Shown here piece by piece: positions 8,042 through 16,112 of a DNA stretch of 64,000 nt. Below the pieces are notes generated by a model. That model was not told the origin of the DNA and did not search any database. It worked only from the letters and a program-made list of their open reading frames with translations. The DNA comes from Pseudomonadota bacterium (GTDB taxonomy: Bacteria > Pseudomonadota > Alphaproteobacteria > Rhizobiales > Xanthobacteraceae): NCBI GenBank assembly GCA_023451825.1, contig JAEXYA010000067.1, forward strand, positions 62,001 through 126,000. The letters run 5' to 3'. Each line of letters opens with the position of its first letter. Position 1 is the first letter of the stretch. The translations under genes were made by a program, and so were the position numbers.

Positions 8042-8413
8042 ATGAGTGACGGCACTGATAAACGCGACGGCAATCACGGTCATGGCAGCCAACCCGACCC
8101 CGACGAGGCTGCGCTTTCCGCACGGCTCGGAAGCCTCAATGACCGACTGTCCAAAACCTTGGGCGATCGCAAATTGCAGGCCGATCAGTCCGATGGAAGC
8201 GGAAATCCGCAAGCCAGGGCATCCGCCATGGCCGTGGGCCTCCGCCTCTCTTCGGAATTGGTCGCGGGTGTGATCGTGGGAACGATCTTGGGCTGGGTCT
8301 TCGATCGTTTTCTGTCGACATCGCCTTGGGGGCTGATCGTGTTCATGCTGCTCGGCTTTACAGCCGGCGTGATGAATGTGATGCGGTCGGCCGGCGTCGG
8401 AAAGAAGCCGTAA
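8042..8413 (+). CDS. atpI: ATP synthase subunit I (AtpI-like)
   Basis: First gene of the Fo operon. AtpI proteins are small membrane proteins thought to aid c-ring assembly or Mg2+ supply to the synthase and are not part of the finished enzyme. The 123-residue product has a hydrophilic N-terminal 60 residues, then two membrane segments (AVGLRLSSELVAGVIVGTILGWVFD and WGLIVFMLLGFTAGVMNV) typical of the alphaproteobacterial AtpI family. 92 bases separate it from atpB. F1 genes are not present, as expected for alphaproteobacteria with split atp operons. Confidence 0.9.
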   Translation: MSDGTDKRDGNHGHGSQPDPDEAALSARLGSLNDRLSKTLGDRKLQADQSDGSGNPQARASAMAVGLRLSSELVAGVIVGTILGWVFDRFLSTSPWGLIVFMLLGFTAGVMNVMRSAGVGKKP

Positions 8414-8505
8414 GTTTCGTGCGCCTCGCGGCGCAGCACGTCGATTGCCGGGCTCCCCGGCGGGGAAACGCCGGGTCTTCCGGCTGATATGAAAGACCGA
8501 GCTGG

Positions 8506-9255
8506 ATGGCCGATCCGATCCACCAATTTGAGATCCAGAAGATCTTCACCCTGGGCCATATCGGCAACCAGGAAATCGCTTTCACTAATTCCTCGGCTTA
8601 CATGTTCGCCGCCGTCGCCGTGATTTCGGTGCTGATGCTTGGCGGCAGCGCCGGCCGTCACCTGGTCCCGACGCGCTTCCAGTCGATGGCGGAACTCTCC
8701 TACGAGTTTGTCGCCAATACGCTGAAAAGCAGCATCGGCGAAGAAGGCATGCGCTTCTTCCCGCTCGTCTTCTCGCTCTTCATGTTCATCCTGACCGCGA
8801 ACATGATCGGCATCATTCCCTACACCTTCACCACCACCAGCCATCTGATCGTTACGGTCGCGTTGGCGCTCCTGGTGTTCCTGACGGTGTTCATCTACGG
8901 CATCTACAAGAACGGCGCGAAATTCTTCAAACTCTTCGTCCCGCACGGCATCCCGATCTACATCCTGCCGCTGATCATGGTGATCGAAGTCATCTCCTTC
9001 CTCTCCCGTCCGGTTTCGCATTCGGTGCGTCTGTTCGCCAACATGCTGGCCGGCCACATCACCCTGAAGGTGTTCGCGGGCTTCGTGACCTCGCTCAGTG
9101 CGCTCGGTGCCGTCGGCGCCGCCGGTGCATTGCTGCCGCTGGCCATGACCACGGCGCTGACCGGCCTCGAACTGCTCGTTGCCTTCCTGCAGGCCTACGT
9201 CTTCACGATCCTGACCTGCATTTATCTCAACGACGCCCTTCACCCCGGCCACTAA
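8506..9255 (+). CDS. atpB: ATP synthase Fo subunit a
   Basis: Membrane subunit forming the proton half-channels against the c-ring. The 249-residue product has five or six hydrophobic helices and the essential arginine at about residue 175 in SVRLFANMLAGH, plus the preceding glutamate in IMVIEVISFLSRP. Length is normal for alphaproteobacteria. Co-directional with atpE, 66 bases downstream. Confidence 0.97.
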   Translation: MADPIHQFEIQKIFTLGHIGNQEIAFTNSSAYMFAAVAVISVLMLGGSAGRHLVPTRFQSMAELSYEFVANTLKSSIGEEGMRFFPLVFSLFMFILTANMIGIIPYTFTTTSHLIVTVALALLVFLTVFIYGIYKNGAKFFKLFVPHGIPIYILPLIMVIEVISFLSRPVSHSVRLFANMLAGHITLKVFAGFVTSLSALGAVGAAGALLPLAMTTALTGLELLVAFLQAYVFTILTCIYLNDALHPGH

Positions 9256-9321
9256 GGCCGGGTGCGAAATCCACCCTCAACCGTTTTTCTCTAATCGACC
9301 TATCCAAGAAGGAGTTTTACC

Positions 9322-9549
9322 ATGGATCCCATCGCAGCTAAGTACATCGGTGCCGGTATCGCTTGCCTCGGCATGGGCGGCGCAGGCATCGGCGTCGGCA
9401 TGATCTTCTCGCAGTTCCTGAACGGCGCGCTGCGCAATCCGTCGGCTTCGCAGGGCCAGTTCGCGAACCTGATCTTCGGCTTCGCCGTGACCGAAGCGCT
9501 CGGCATCTTCTCGCTGCTGATCGCGCTGCTGCTGCTGTTCGCCGTCTAA
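9322..9549 (+). CDS. atpE: ATP synthase Fo subunit c
   Basis: Proteolipid of 75 residues forming the rotating c-ring. Two helices joined by the polar loop with RNPSA (residues 38-42); the glycine-rich motif is GAGIGVGMIF in helix 1 and the proton-carrying carboxylate is Glu58 in AVTEALG. A strong AAGGAG lies ten bases before ATG 9322, fitting the high expression needed for many copies per complex. Confidence 0.98.
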   Translation: MDPIAAKYIGAGIACLGMGGAGIGVGMIFSQFLNGALRNPSASQGQFANLIFGFAVTEALGIFSLLIALLLLFAV

Positions 9550-9567
9550 GCTGAACCTGATCCGACG

Positions 9568-9595
9568 GCGCGTTCCTGAATTCTCGGGAGCGCGC
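9568..9595 (+). promoter_or_regulatory. Hairpin between atpE and atpG
   Basis: Eleven-pair stem GCGCGTTCCTG / CGGGAGCGCGC (two G-U pairs) with loop AATTCT in the 69-base gap. No T-run, so not a terminator as such; a 3' stabiliser for the atpE segment or a partial attenuator would explain higher c than b output. Function is inference. Confidence 0.5.
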
Positions 9596-9618
9596 TTTCG
9601 ATCGACAAGGAGACTGCT

Positions 9619-10161
9619 GTGGCGACAGGTCAGAGCACATCCCATACCCAGGCCGATGGCGGGCACAAGGCTTCGTTCCCGCCCTTCGAGAGCAGCACCT
9701 TCGCTTCACAGCTGGTGTCGCTCGCGATCGCGTTCGGCCTGCTCTATCTGATCGTTTCGCGTCTGGCGCTGCCGCGCGTTGGCGGCATTCTCGCCGCCCG
9801 CAAGCAGGTTCTCGACACCGACCTGGCTGAAGCTGCGAAGCTGAAGGCCGATTCCGACGCCGCTCTGAAGGCTTACGAAACCGAACTCGCCAATGCCCGC
9901 GCCAAGGCGCAGGCGATGGCCAGCGAAGTCCGTGAGAAGCTCAATGCGGAACAGGACGCGGCCAAGGCCAAGCTCGAAGAGAGCCTGAATGCCAAGCTGG
10001 CAGCGGCGGAGCAGACCATCGCTTCGACCCGTGCGACGGCCATGAGCAATGTCCGCGGCATCGCTTCGGATACGGCTTCTGCCATCGTCGAACGTCTCAC
10101 CGGCACTGTGCCGGATGCAGGCGCCGTCAACGCCGCGCTCGACGCGTCGCTGAAAGGATAA
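9619..10161 (+). CDS. atpG: ATP synthase Fo subunit b' (second b-type subunit)
   Basis: One of two different b-type stator subunits, characteristic of photosynthetic and other alphaproteobacteria. The 180-residue product has a hydrophilic N-terminus, one membrane helix (FASQLVSLAIAFGLLYLIVSRLALPRV) and a long alanine-, lysine- and glutamate-rich coiled coil. GTG start at 9619 with AAGGAG ten bases upstream. Three bases separate its stop from atpF. The symbol atpG follows the convention for b' in this group and should not be confused with the gamma subunit. Confidence 0.95.
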   Translation: MATGQSTSHTQADGGHKASFPPFESSTFASQLVSLAIAFGLLYLIVSRLALPRVGGILAARKQVLDTDLAEAAKLKADSDAALKAYETELANARAKAQAMASEVREKLNAEQDAAKAKLEESLNAKLAAAEQTIASTRATAMSNVRGIASDTASAIVERLTGTVPDAGAVNAALDASLKG

Positions 10162-10164
10162 ACG

Positions 10165-10653
10165 ATGTTCGGTTTGCAAGCTGAATTCTGGGTTGCCGTA
10201 GCGTTCTTCCTGCTGCTCGCGCTGTTCGGTTACATGGGCGTTCACCGCACCATCCTGACCGCGCTCGATCATCGCCGTGACCGCATCAAGCAGGATCTCG
10301 ACGATGCCCGTCGCCTGCGTGATGAGGCTGCTGCCCTGCTCGCCGACTACAAGAAGCGTCATGCTTCGGCGGAACGCGAAGCACAGGACATCATCACCTC
10401 TGCCAAGGAAGATGCCGAACGCATCGCCGCCGAAGCCAAGGTGAAGATGGAAGACTTCGTCGCCCGTCGCACCAAGGCTGCTGAAGCAAAGATCGCGATG
10501 GCGGAGGCTCAGGCACTCGCCGACGTCCGCGCCGCTGCTGCCGAAGCTGCTGTGACCGCAGCGACGCAGGTGTTGTCGCAGTCGGTGAAGGGTGGCGTTG
10601 CCGACAGCCTGATCGAAAAAGGCATCGGCGAAGTCCGCGCGAAGCTGAACTAA
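10165..10653 (+). CDS. atpF: ATP synthase Fo subunit b
   Basis: Stator subunit of 162 residues: a short N-terminal membrane helix (AEFWVAVAFFLLLALFGYMGV) followed by a coiled coil starting RDRIKQDLDDARRLRDEA that reaches to the F1 head. Last gene of the operon, followed directly by a strong terminator. Confidence 0.95.
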   Translation: MFGLQAEFWVAVAFFLLLALFGYMGVHRTILTALDHRRDRIKQDLDDARRLRDEAAALLADYKKRHASAEREAQDIITSAKEDAERIAAEAKVKMEDFVARRTKAAEAKIAMAEAQALADVRAAAAEAAVTAATQVLSQSVKGGVADSLIEKGIGEVRAKLN

Positions 10654-10671
10654 GCGAAGCGATTACAAGAT

Positions 10672-10708
10672 AAAAAAGCCGGCGCGAGATAATCGCGCCG
10701 GCTTTTTT
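10672..10708 (+). terminator. Intrinsic terminator of the Fo operon
   Basis: Sixteen-pair stem AAAAAAGCCGGCGCGA / TCGCGCCGGCTTTTTT with loop GATAA, 18 bases after the atpF stop; symmetrical, so it may also act on the opposite strand. Confidence 0.95.
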
Positions 10709-10723
10709 GTTGTGTCTCTCACT

Positions 10724-10825
10724 GTCGTCACCCGGCTTGACCGGGTGACCCAGTAAACGCTGTCGATACGGCTTGAGCACTGCCTCCGGTGTCTACTGGA
10801 TCACCCGCTTTTGCGGGTGATGACA
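10724..10825. repeat. Palindromic intergenic repeat, family F
   Basis: GTCGTCACCCGGCTTGACCGGGTGACCCAGTA on the left is mirrored by TACTGGATCACCCGCTTTTGCGGGTGATGACAC on the right; each arm contains its own small hairpin (CACCCGG/CCGGGTG and TCACCCGC/GCGGGTGA). A cruciform-like double-hairpin repeat common in this group; single copy in this window. Confidence 0.85.
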
Positions 10826-10844
10826 CAAAGAGCGTGTGGCTAGC

Positions 10845-11534
10845 TCAGCGCCGCTTCCTCGCCGGCTGCGGCTTCAACGCCTGCGGATCGAACCCGATAT
10901 AGAACACATACGAATCATTCGCCGCCGCCGACGGCGCGGGATAGCTGAAGTCCTCACCGACCAGGCTGTATTCCACGCTGGTCTGCCCCATCATCGAAAC
11001 CGTCGTCGTAAACACCTTGGTCGCGATCGGCTTCGGATTGACGCCTTCCTGCACCACCGCCACGCGCAGCGGCACCTCCACCGTCTCCGGCGCGCCGGCA
11101 GGCCCGACGATGACACGGCCCTGGATGCCGATCTTGATCGACACCTGGCCATTGGCGAGATCGCACGAGCGCGCGGTGCGGGTGATGGTCGCCTGATAGG
11201 CGAGATCATTGCCCATCGCGGGCTTACCCCCGGCGCCCACCGCATAGGTACCGGCGCCCGGCCGGATGCTGACCACCGGGCAAGTCAATTCGCTATCCGC
11301 ACCGCCGCCCGTGGTGGTCGCCTGAGCCGACTGGGTCGCGCCGACCTCGGTGGACTTGCCGCCGAACAGCTGGCTGAAGCGATCGCCGAAGGACGGGCTG
11401 CTGCCGCTCGAGGCGCCGCCGCCGAACATGGTGCCGCCACCGCAACTGGCGAGAAAAACGCCCGAAACACTGACAAAAAGCACGTTTTTCAGCACGCGAA
11501 AATCACGCGCGTTCTTGCGACCGAATTGTGGCAT
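10845..11534 (-). CDS. Putative lipoprotein of unknown function
   Basis: Product of 229 residues with a lipoprotein signal: hydrophobic stretch VLFVSVSGVFL followed by lipobox LASC, so an acylated Cys is expected. A Gly/Ser-rich linker of about 50 residues precedes a predicted beta-rich domain (about 80-225) with two cysteines (SELTCPVV and RSCDLANGQ) and IKIGIQGRVIVGPAG. Similar proteins in Bradyrhizobium are annotated only as hypothetical. Followed downstream by the family F repeat and the atp terminator. Confidence 0.75.
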   Translation of the reverse strand: MPQFGRKNARDFRVLKNVLFVSVSGVFLASCGGGTMFGGGASSGSSPSFGDRFSQLFGGKSTEVGATQSAQATTTGGGADSELTCPVVSIRPGAGTYAVGAGGKPAMGNDLAYQATITRTARSCDLANGQVSIKIGIQGRVIVGPAGAPETVEVPLRVAVVQEGVNPKPIATKVFTTTVSMMGQTSVEYSLVGEDFSYPAPSAAANDSYVFYIGFDPQALKPQPARKRR

Positions 11535-11674
11535 GATCAGAATATCCCCGGATCTTCAGATAGTTAGCGCCGCCTCACCCCCAAGGTCGCGCGAGCGCGT
11601 TATAGCAGCGTCCTTGCGGCAATCCAAAGGCCGTTGAGGCCGCAGGGCGGCCAACTTGCGCAATTCTTGCGGCT

Positions 11675-12262
11675 CTAGCCCCTGAAGTCCTCGTGCAGCA
11701 TCCCGAACAGCAGGTGATCCTGCCAGACCCCATTGATGCAAAGATATCTGCGCGCCAGTCCTTCACGCGTAAATCCGCATTTCTCAAGCACCCGCACCGA
11801 CGGCGTATTGGTCGGAATGCAAGCAGCTTCAATGCGATGCAGGCTGAGCTCGCCGAACAGCGTCGGCAACAACACCCGCAAGGCCGTGGTCATCATCCCC
11901 TGCCCGGTGAATTGCTGGCCGACCCAATAGCCGATGGTGCCCGCCTGCACGATGCCCCTGCGGACATTGGCGAGCGTGATTCCGCCGACCAAAGCCTCGT
12001 CGGATTCCCGAAACACCAGAAAGGGATAGGCCCGATCCGCCGACATATCTTCGGCATAGCGCCGCAGCCGTCGGCGAAATCCCGATCGCGTCAGATCATC
12101 CGAAGGCCAGATCGGCTCCCACGGCGTAAGATAGGCGCGACTACGCTCGCGCAGATCCGCCCATTGCGGAAAGTCACCCATCACAGGCGCCCGCAACGAC
12201 AGCCCATAGCCGCGCGGCGCCAATGGTGGCGGCGCACTCATGGGAAGTCGAAACAGAGCCAT
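11675..12262 (-). CDS. GNAT-family N-acetyltransferase (RimJ/RimL type)
   Basis: Acetyl-CoA-dependent acetyltransferase of 195 residues. RimJ-like features: LRAPVMGDFPQWADLRERSRAYL near the N-terminus, WVGQQFTGQGMMTTALRVLL as the acetyl-CoA loop (QxxGxG variant), and RIEAACIPTNTPSVRVLEKCGFTREGLARRYL with the conserved Asn/Ser segment. RimJ acetylates ribosomal protein S5; for this homologue the target is unknown. It lies 33 bases after the M16 peptidase start-to-stop block and is co-directional, so may be the last gene of the thrC unit. Confidence 0.88.
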   Translation of the reverse strand: MALFRLPMSAPPPLAPRGYGLSLRAPVMGDFPQWADLRERSRAYLTPWEPIWPSDDLTRSGFRRRLRRYAEDMSADRAYPFLVFRESDEALVGGITLANVRRGIVQAGTIGYWVGQQFTGQGMMTTALRVLLPTLFGELSLHRIEAACIPTNTPSVRVLEKCGFTREGLARRYLCINGVWQDHLLFGMLHEDFRG

Positions 12263-12295
12263 CAGGTCACTCTCCGACGCGGAGCTGCGGGACGT

Positions 12296-13585
12296 TTAGT
12301 GGAGCAGCGTCTTGTCCCGCACGCCGGTCAATCCTTCCGCAAAAGCCACCGCCGTGTCCAGTCCCCGGCCACCGCCGAGTGCTGCAACTGCCGGCCGGCT
12401 GCGCGTGAGCAGGCTGCGCGCGGCATCGCGTGCGGACTCGACGCTGACGGCATCGATGCGCGTGATCAGCTCTTCCGCGGTGAGCGGACGACCGTAAGCG
12501 AGCATGTGCCGCGCCAGCTGTTCGGCGCGCGAGCTGCAGCTTTCCAGCGCCATCAGCAGGCCCGCCTTCATCTGCGCCTTGGCGCGCGCGATCTCGGCTT
12601 CGGTCAGCGTCTCAACGGATTCGCGGATGATATCGACGATGACTTCCATCATCTCCGGCGCATCGTTGGGATCGGTGCCCGTATAGAGGCCGAAGAATCC
12701 GGTGTCGCTATAGGGCGCGTGGAAGGAATAGATCGAATAGCAGAGCCCGCGCTTTTCGCGGACTTCCTGGAACAGGCGCGAGGACATGCCGCCACCCAGG
12801 ATGTTCGTGAACACCTGCAGGCTGAACAATTCCGGATGCGCCTGTGGCAAGCCTTCCAGCGCCAGCGTCAAATGCGCCTGTTCGAGATCGCGATGCACGA
12901 CCTTGGAGCCACCCTTGCCGAACGTCGCCGGCTGCGGCTTCGGGCCCGCGGTGCCTTCAAAACTGGCGAAATGCTGCTGCGCTTCGGCGACGACCTGACG
13001 ATGATTCACAGCACCTGTCGCAGCGATCACCATATCCGGACCACGATAATGCGTGGTCAGATAGTTCTGGATCATGTCACGATCAAAGCCCTTCAGGGTC
13101 TTCGCCGTGCCCAGCAGCGAGCGGCCCATGGGCTGATCGGGATAGCAGAGCTCGTTGAGATGCTCGAACACGACATCGTCGGGCGTATCCTGCGCAGCAC
13201 CAATCTCCTGCACGATAACGCTCTTCTCACGCTCCAGCTCGTCCGCATCGAAGGTCGGATTGGCAAGGATATCGCTGAGCACTTCGAGGCCGAGCGGCAC
13301 ATCTGCCTTCAGCACACGGGCATAGAAAGCCGTGGTCTCGGTCGAGGTCGCGGCATTCAGGTCGCCGCCAACGGCCTCGATCTCTTCGACGATCTGACGC
13401 GAGGAACGCGTCTTGGTGCCCTTGAAGGCCATGTGTTCGAGCAGATGCGAAATGCCGTGCTCGTTCGATTTCTCATCGCGACCGCCGACACCGGCCCAGA
13501 CGCCGAGTGCTGCGGTTTCGAGATGCGGCATGGAATCGGTAACGACGGTGAGGCCCGACGGCAGTTTGGTGACTTCGACGGCCAT
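12296..13585 (-). CDS. M16-family zinc metallopeptidase (processing-peptidase-like)
   Basis: Product of 429 residues, the size of alphaproteobacterial homologues of mitochondrial processing peptidase beta subunit. The inverted zinc motif HLLEH is at residues 47-51, and the third ligand is expected in the EREKSVIVQEIG helix about 75 residues later. Its ATG overlaps the thrC stop by one base (TGATG), indicating translational coupling. The thrC-M16-GNAT order is conserved in many Rhizobiales by general knowledge; substrates unknown. Confidence 0.92.
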   Translation of the reverse strand: MAVEVTKLPSGLTVVTDSMPHLETAALGVWAGVGGRDEKSNEHGISHLLEHMAFKGTKTRSSRQIVEEIEAVGGDLNAATSTETTAFYARVLKADVPLGLEVLSDILANPTFDADELEREKSVIVQEIGAAQDTPDDVVFEHLNELCYPDQPMGRSLLGTAKTLKGFDRDMIQNYLTTHYRGPDMVIAATGAVNHRQVVAEAQQHFASFEGTAGPKPQPATFGKGGSKVVHRDLEQAHLTLALEGLPQAHPELFSLQVFTNILGGGMSSRLFQEVREKRGLCYSIYSFHAPYSDTGFFGLYTGTDPNDAPEMMEVIVDIIRESVETLTEAEIARAKAQMKAGLLMALESCSSRAEQLARHMLAYGRPLTAEELITRIDAVSVESARDAARSLLTRSRPAVAALGGGRGLDTAVAFAEGLTGVRDKTLLH

Positions 13586-15000
13586 CAGACGGCTCCCTGC
13601 TTCGCAGCGCGGCTGACCGATTTCACGAACTGTTCGATCTCGCTCTGGTCGTTCTTCATCACCTTGATCTGCTCGACCTTGGTCATCAGCTCGCCGAGAT
13701 AGGCGGGGAGATCCGGCCGCTTGCCGCAGGCGGCTTCCACCGCATCCGGGAATTTCGCGGCATGCGCGGTGGAGAGCACGATATTCGGCACATGCAGTTC
13801 GGTGGTGTCACGATCGGCGACGGCGAGAGCCACAGCGGTGTGCGGATCGATCAGGTCGCCGCTTTCGCGCCACGCGGTGCGGATGGTTGCGGCGGTCTCG
13901 TCTTCATCGGCGCGGCCGGATTCGAAATCGGCGCGGATGGCAGTGAGGAGTTTCTCCGGTAGCACGAAGCGGCCGGACTGCTTGAGCGAATCCATCAGAC
14001 CGCGCACCAACGCGGAATCGCGCCCAGAGGCTTCGAACAACAGGCGTTCGAAATTCGACGACACCTGAATATCCATCGATGGCGACGACGAGGCATGAAC
14101 CTCGCGCACTTCATAGATCCCGGTCTTCAGCGTGCGGTCGAGAATGTCGTTCACATTGGCAGCGACACGCAGCTTGCGCACCGGCAGGCCCATGCGCTTC
14201 GCGACATAGCCCGCAAAGATGTCGCCGAAATTGCCGGTGGGCACGGTGAAATCGACGCTACGGCCGGGCGCACCGACGGCGACAGCCGAGGTGAAGTAAT
14301 AGACGACCTGTGCGACGATGCGCGCCCAGTTGATCGAGTTCACACCAGAGAGCGAGACGGCATCACGGAAAGCATGGTGATTGAACAGGCCCTTCACGAT
14401 GGCCTGGCAATCGTCGAAGTGGCCTTCGACGGCGAGCGAATGCACATTCGACGCGCCGGTCGTGGTCATCATCCGGCGCTGCACGTCGGAGATGCGGCCA
14501 TGCGGAAACAGCACGATGAGATCGACATTGTCGCGGCGAGCAAAGGCATCGACGGCGGCGCCGCCGGTGTCGCCCGACGTCGCGACAACGATGGTGGTGC
14601 GCTGGTTGCGCTTGGCGAGGACGTGATCCATCAGCCGCGCGATCAGCTGCATCGCCACGTCCTTGAACGCCAGCGTGGGGCCGTGGAACAGTTCGAGCAC
14701 GAACTGGTTCGGCGCGCTCTGGTCCAGCGGCACCACCGCGGGATGACGGAAGGTGGCATAGGCCTCATTGGCCATGCGGCCGAGATCCTCGTCGGAAATC
14801 TCGCCGGCCACGAAGGGGCGGATCACCTCGACGGCGACTTCCCAGTACGGCCGCCCGAACAGCGACGCGATGGTGTCTTTCGAGAGTTGTGGCCAGACCT
14901 CGGGAATGTAGAGACCGCCGTCCCGGGCAAGGCCGGTCAGCATGACATCGCAGAAGCCGAGTTTCGGGGCCTCACCCCGCGTCGAGATATAGGTCGTCAA
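13585..15000 (-). CDS. thrC: Threonine synthase
   Basis: PLP enzyme converting O-phosphohomoserine to threonine. Family features: YISTRGEAPKLGF at the N-terminus, the PLP lysine in TLAFKDVAMQ (about residue 112), the phosphate-binding SGDTGGAAVDAF and VPTGNFGDIFAG. The start is taken as TTG at 15000: on the minus strand GGAGG (15006-15010) lies five bases before it, and the protein then opens MTTYISTRG as in relatives. An upstream in-frame TTG at 15012 overlaps that ribosome site. The product has 471 residues. Overlaps the M16 gene by one base. Confidence 0.95.
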   Translation of the reverse strand: MTTYISTRGEAPKLGFCDVMLTGLARDGGLYIPEVWPQLSKDTIASLFGRPYWEVAVEVIRPFVAGEISDEDLGRMANEAYATFRHPAVVPLDQSAPNQFVLELFHGPTLAFKDVAMQLIARLMDHVLAKRNQRTTIVVATSGDTGGAAVDAFARRDNVDLIVLFPHGRISDVQRRMMTTTGASNVHSLAVEGHFDDCQAIVKGLFNHHAFRDAVSLSGVNSINWARIVAQVVYYFTSAVAVGAPGRSVDFTVPTGNFGDIFAGYVAKRMGLPVRKLRVAANVNDILDRTLKTGIYEVREVHASSSPSMDIQVSSNFERLLFEASGRDSALVRGLMDSLKQSGRFVLPEKLLTAIRADFESGRADEDETAATIRTAWRESGDLIDPHTAVALAVADRDTTELHVPNIVLSTAHAAKFPDAVEAACGKRPDLPAYLGELMTKVEQIKVMKNDQSEIEQFVKSVSRAAKQGAV

Positions 15001-15137
15001 GGCGTCCTCCAAAGGCGCGGATACCCGCCAAGCCTTTGATGATAAGAGGTTAATACTTCAGTCGGATGGAAACGACGGCGCACCATAATGGGTTTCGAGC
15101 GCGAGGGGAAATGGGATCGCGACGGCCCGATCTTGTG

Positions 15138-15161
15138 AATGTACGGCAATTCGCGTACATT
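15138..15161. promoter_or_regulatory. Inverted repeat, likely operator of the toxin-antitoxin operon
   Basis: Perfect 8-base arms AATGTACG and CGTACATT separated by GCAATTCG, ending 21 bases before the antitoxin ATG. Ribbon-helix-helix antitoxins bind such repeats to repress their own operon; the arms and position fit, but binding is inferred. Confidence 0.6.
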
Positions 15162-15182
15162 TACCGTCATCAGGAGGCGACC

Positions 15183-15485
15183 ATGTTGCCACATCAAAAA
15201 GATCCCGCGGCCAAAGGCGCCAAGACGGCGCGGATGGAGCAGCGGACGACGCCGCAAACCAAAGAGCTGATCGAGCAAGCCGCAACGCTGCTCGGGATTA
15301 ACCCGTCGGAGTTCATGATCGCTGCGGCGGTGCGTGCGGCGCGCGAGACGGTGGCAAGCCAGGAACGTACAGTGCTCACACCGGCGTCTCATGCTGCCTT
15401 CATGCAGGCGCTGGATGCGACGGAGCCGACTGAAAAGCTCAAACAGCTGATGCAAATGCACGCTGACGTCACTGCGCGAAAATGA
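15183..15485 (+). CDS. DUF1778-family antitoxin (TacA-like)
   Basis: Product of 100 residues. DUF1778 features: KTARMEQRTTPQTKELIEQAATLLGINPSEFMIAAAV, a ribbon-helix-helix DNA-binding segment, then the conserved RTVLTPASHAAFMQAL that wraps the toxin. AGGAGG at 15172-15177 sets ATG 15183; the open frame starts earlier at 15066 without a ribosome site. Stop codon overlaps the toxin start by four bases (ATGA). Expected to neutralise the GNAT toxin and repress through the repeat at 15138. Confidence 0.9.
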   Translation: MLPHQKDPAAKGAKTARMEQRTTPQTKELIEQAATLLGINPSEFMIAAAVRAARETVASQERTVLTPASHAAFMQALDATEPTEKLKQLMQMHADVTARK

Positions 15486-16018
15486 CAGATCGCGCCTTCC
15501 TCGCGCGCTTGCGGATCGAGCCGCTCGACCGGACTAGGCACGAGCGAACGGGCTTTCATTGCGGCGTCGATCGCGTCGATCATTTCTTGACCACCACTGC
15601 AGCGCGCCAGCAAGACGCCGATCTGACGCGGGTTTATGTCGCCTGCATCGATCAATCCAACGCGATCATTGGATATTACGCGCTCAATGCGCATGCGATC
15701 GAAGCAGCGTCGCTGCCGCAGACCATGATTAAGAAGCTGCCAAATTATTCGACGATTGCTGCGATTTACCTGTCGATCATCGGCTTTCACATTGATTATC
15801 AGGGCAAAGGGGGCGGCAGCTTTCTGATGGCGGACGCTTTCCGTCGCTGCGTGCAAGTGGCCGACGTCGTCGGCGCGCATTTTCTGGTGCTGGATGCGCT
15901 GAACGACCGTGCCGCCAAGCTGTATCGCGAATTGGGCTTCATCGATCTGCCAGAACCGACATCGCGCATGATCATTCCCATGAAGGCTATTCGCAAAACG
16001 ATCGCCGGTCTCGTTTGA
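15482..16018 (+). CDS. GNAT-family toxin (TacT-like, tRNA acetylating)
   Basis: Product of 178 residues. TacT-type toxins acetylate the amino group of charged tRNAs and stop translation. Visible: FHCGVDRVDHFLTTTAARQQ near the N-terminus, RVYVACIDQSNAIIGYYAL, the acetyl-CoA loop YQGKGGGSFLMADA and the conserved tyrosine in AAKLYRELGF. The frame appears intact, so the toxin may be active. Which tRNA it modifies cannot be read from sequence. Downstream is a family C repeat, then SURF1 in convergent orientation. Confidence 0.9.
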   Translation: MTDRAFLARLRIEPLDRTRHERTGFHCGVDRVDHFLTTTAARQQDADLTRVYVACIDQSNAIIGYYALNAHAIEAASLPQTMIKKLPNYSTIAAIYLSIIGFHIDYQGKGGGSFLMADAFRRCVQVADVVGAHFLVLDALNDRAAKLYRELGFIDLPEPTSRMIIPMKAIRKTIAGLV

Positions 16019-16026
16019 GGCAGCAT

Positions 16027-16110
16027 GTAGGGCAAAGCGAAGCGTACCCACCTTCGCTTGCTCGGCGCTTGATGGTGGGCACGGCGCAAATGCGCCTTTG
16101 CCCACCTTAC
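16027..16110. repeat. Palindromic intergenic repeat, family C, copy 1
   Basis: GTAGGGCAAAGCGAAGCGTACCCACC on the left and GGTGGGCACGGCGCAAATGCGCCTTTGCCCACCTTAC on the right. The other copy is at 58212. Lies between the convergent toxin and SURF1 genes. Confidence 0.8.
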
Positions 16111-16112
16111 AG

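Noticed and set aside
11693..13702. Plus-strand open frame of 669 codons
   Set aside because: Lies opposite the GNAT and M16 peptidase genes, spans both and their gap, and gives Arg/His-rich sequence without domains.
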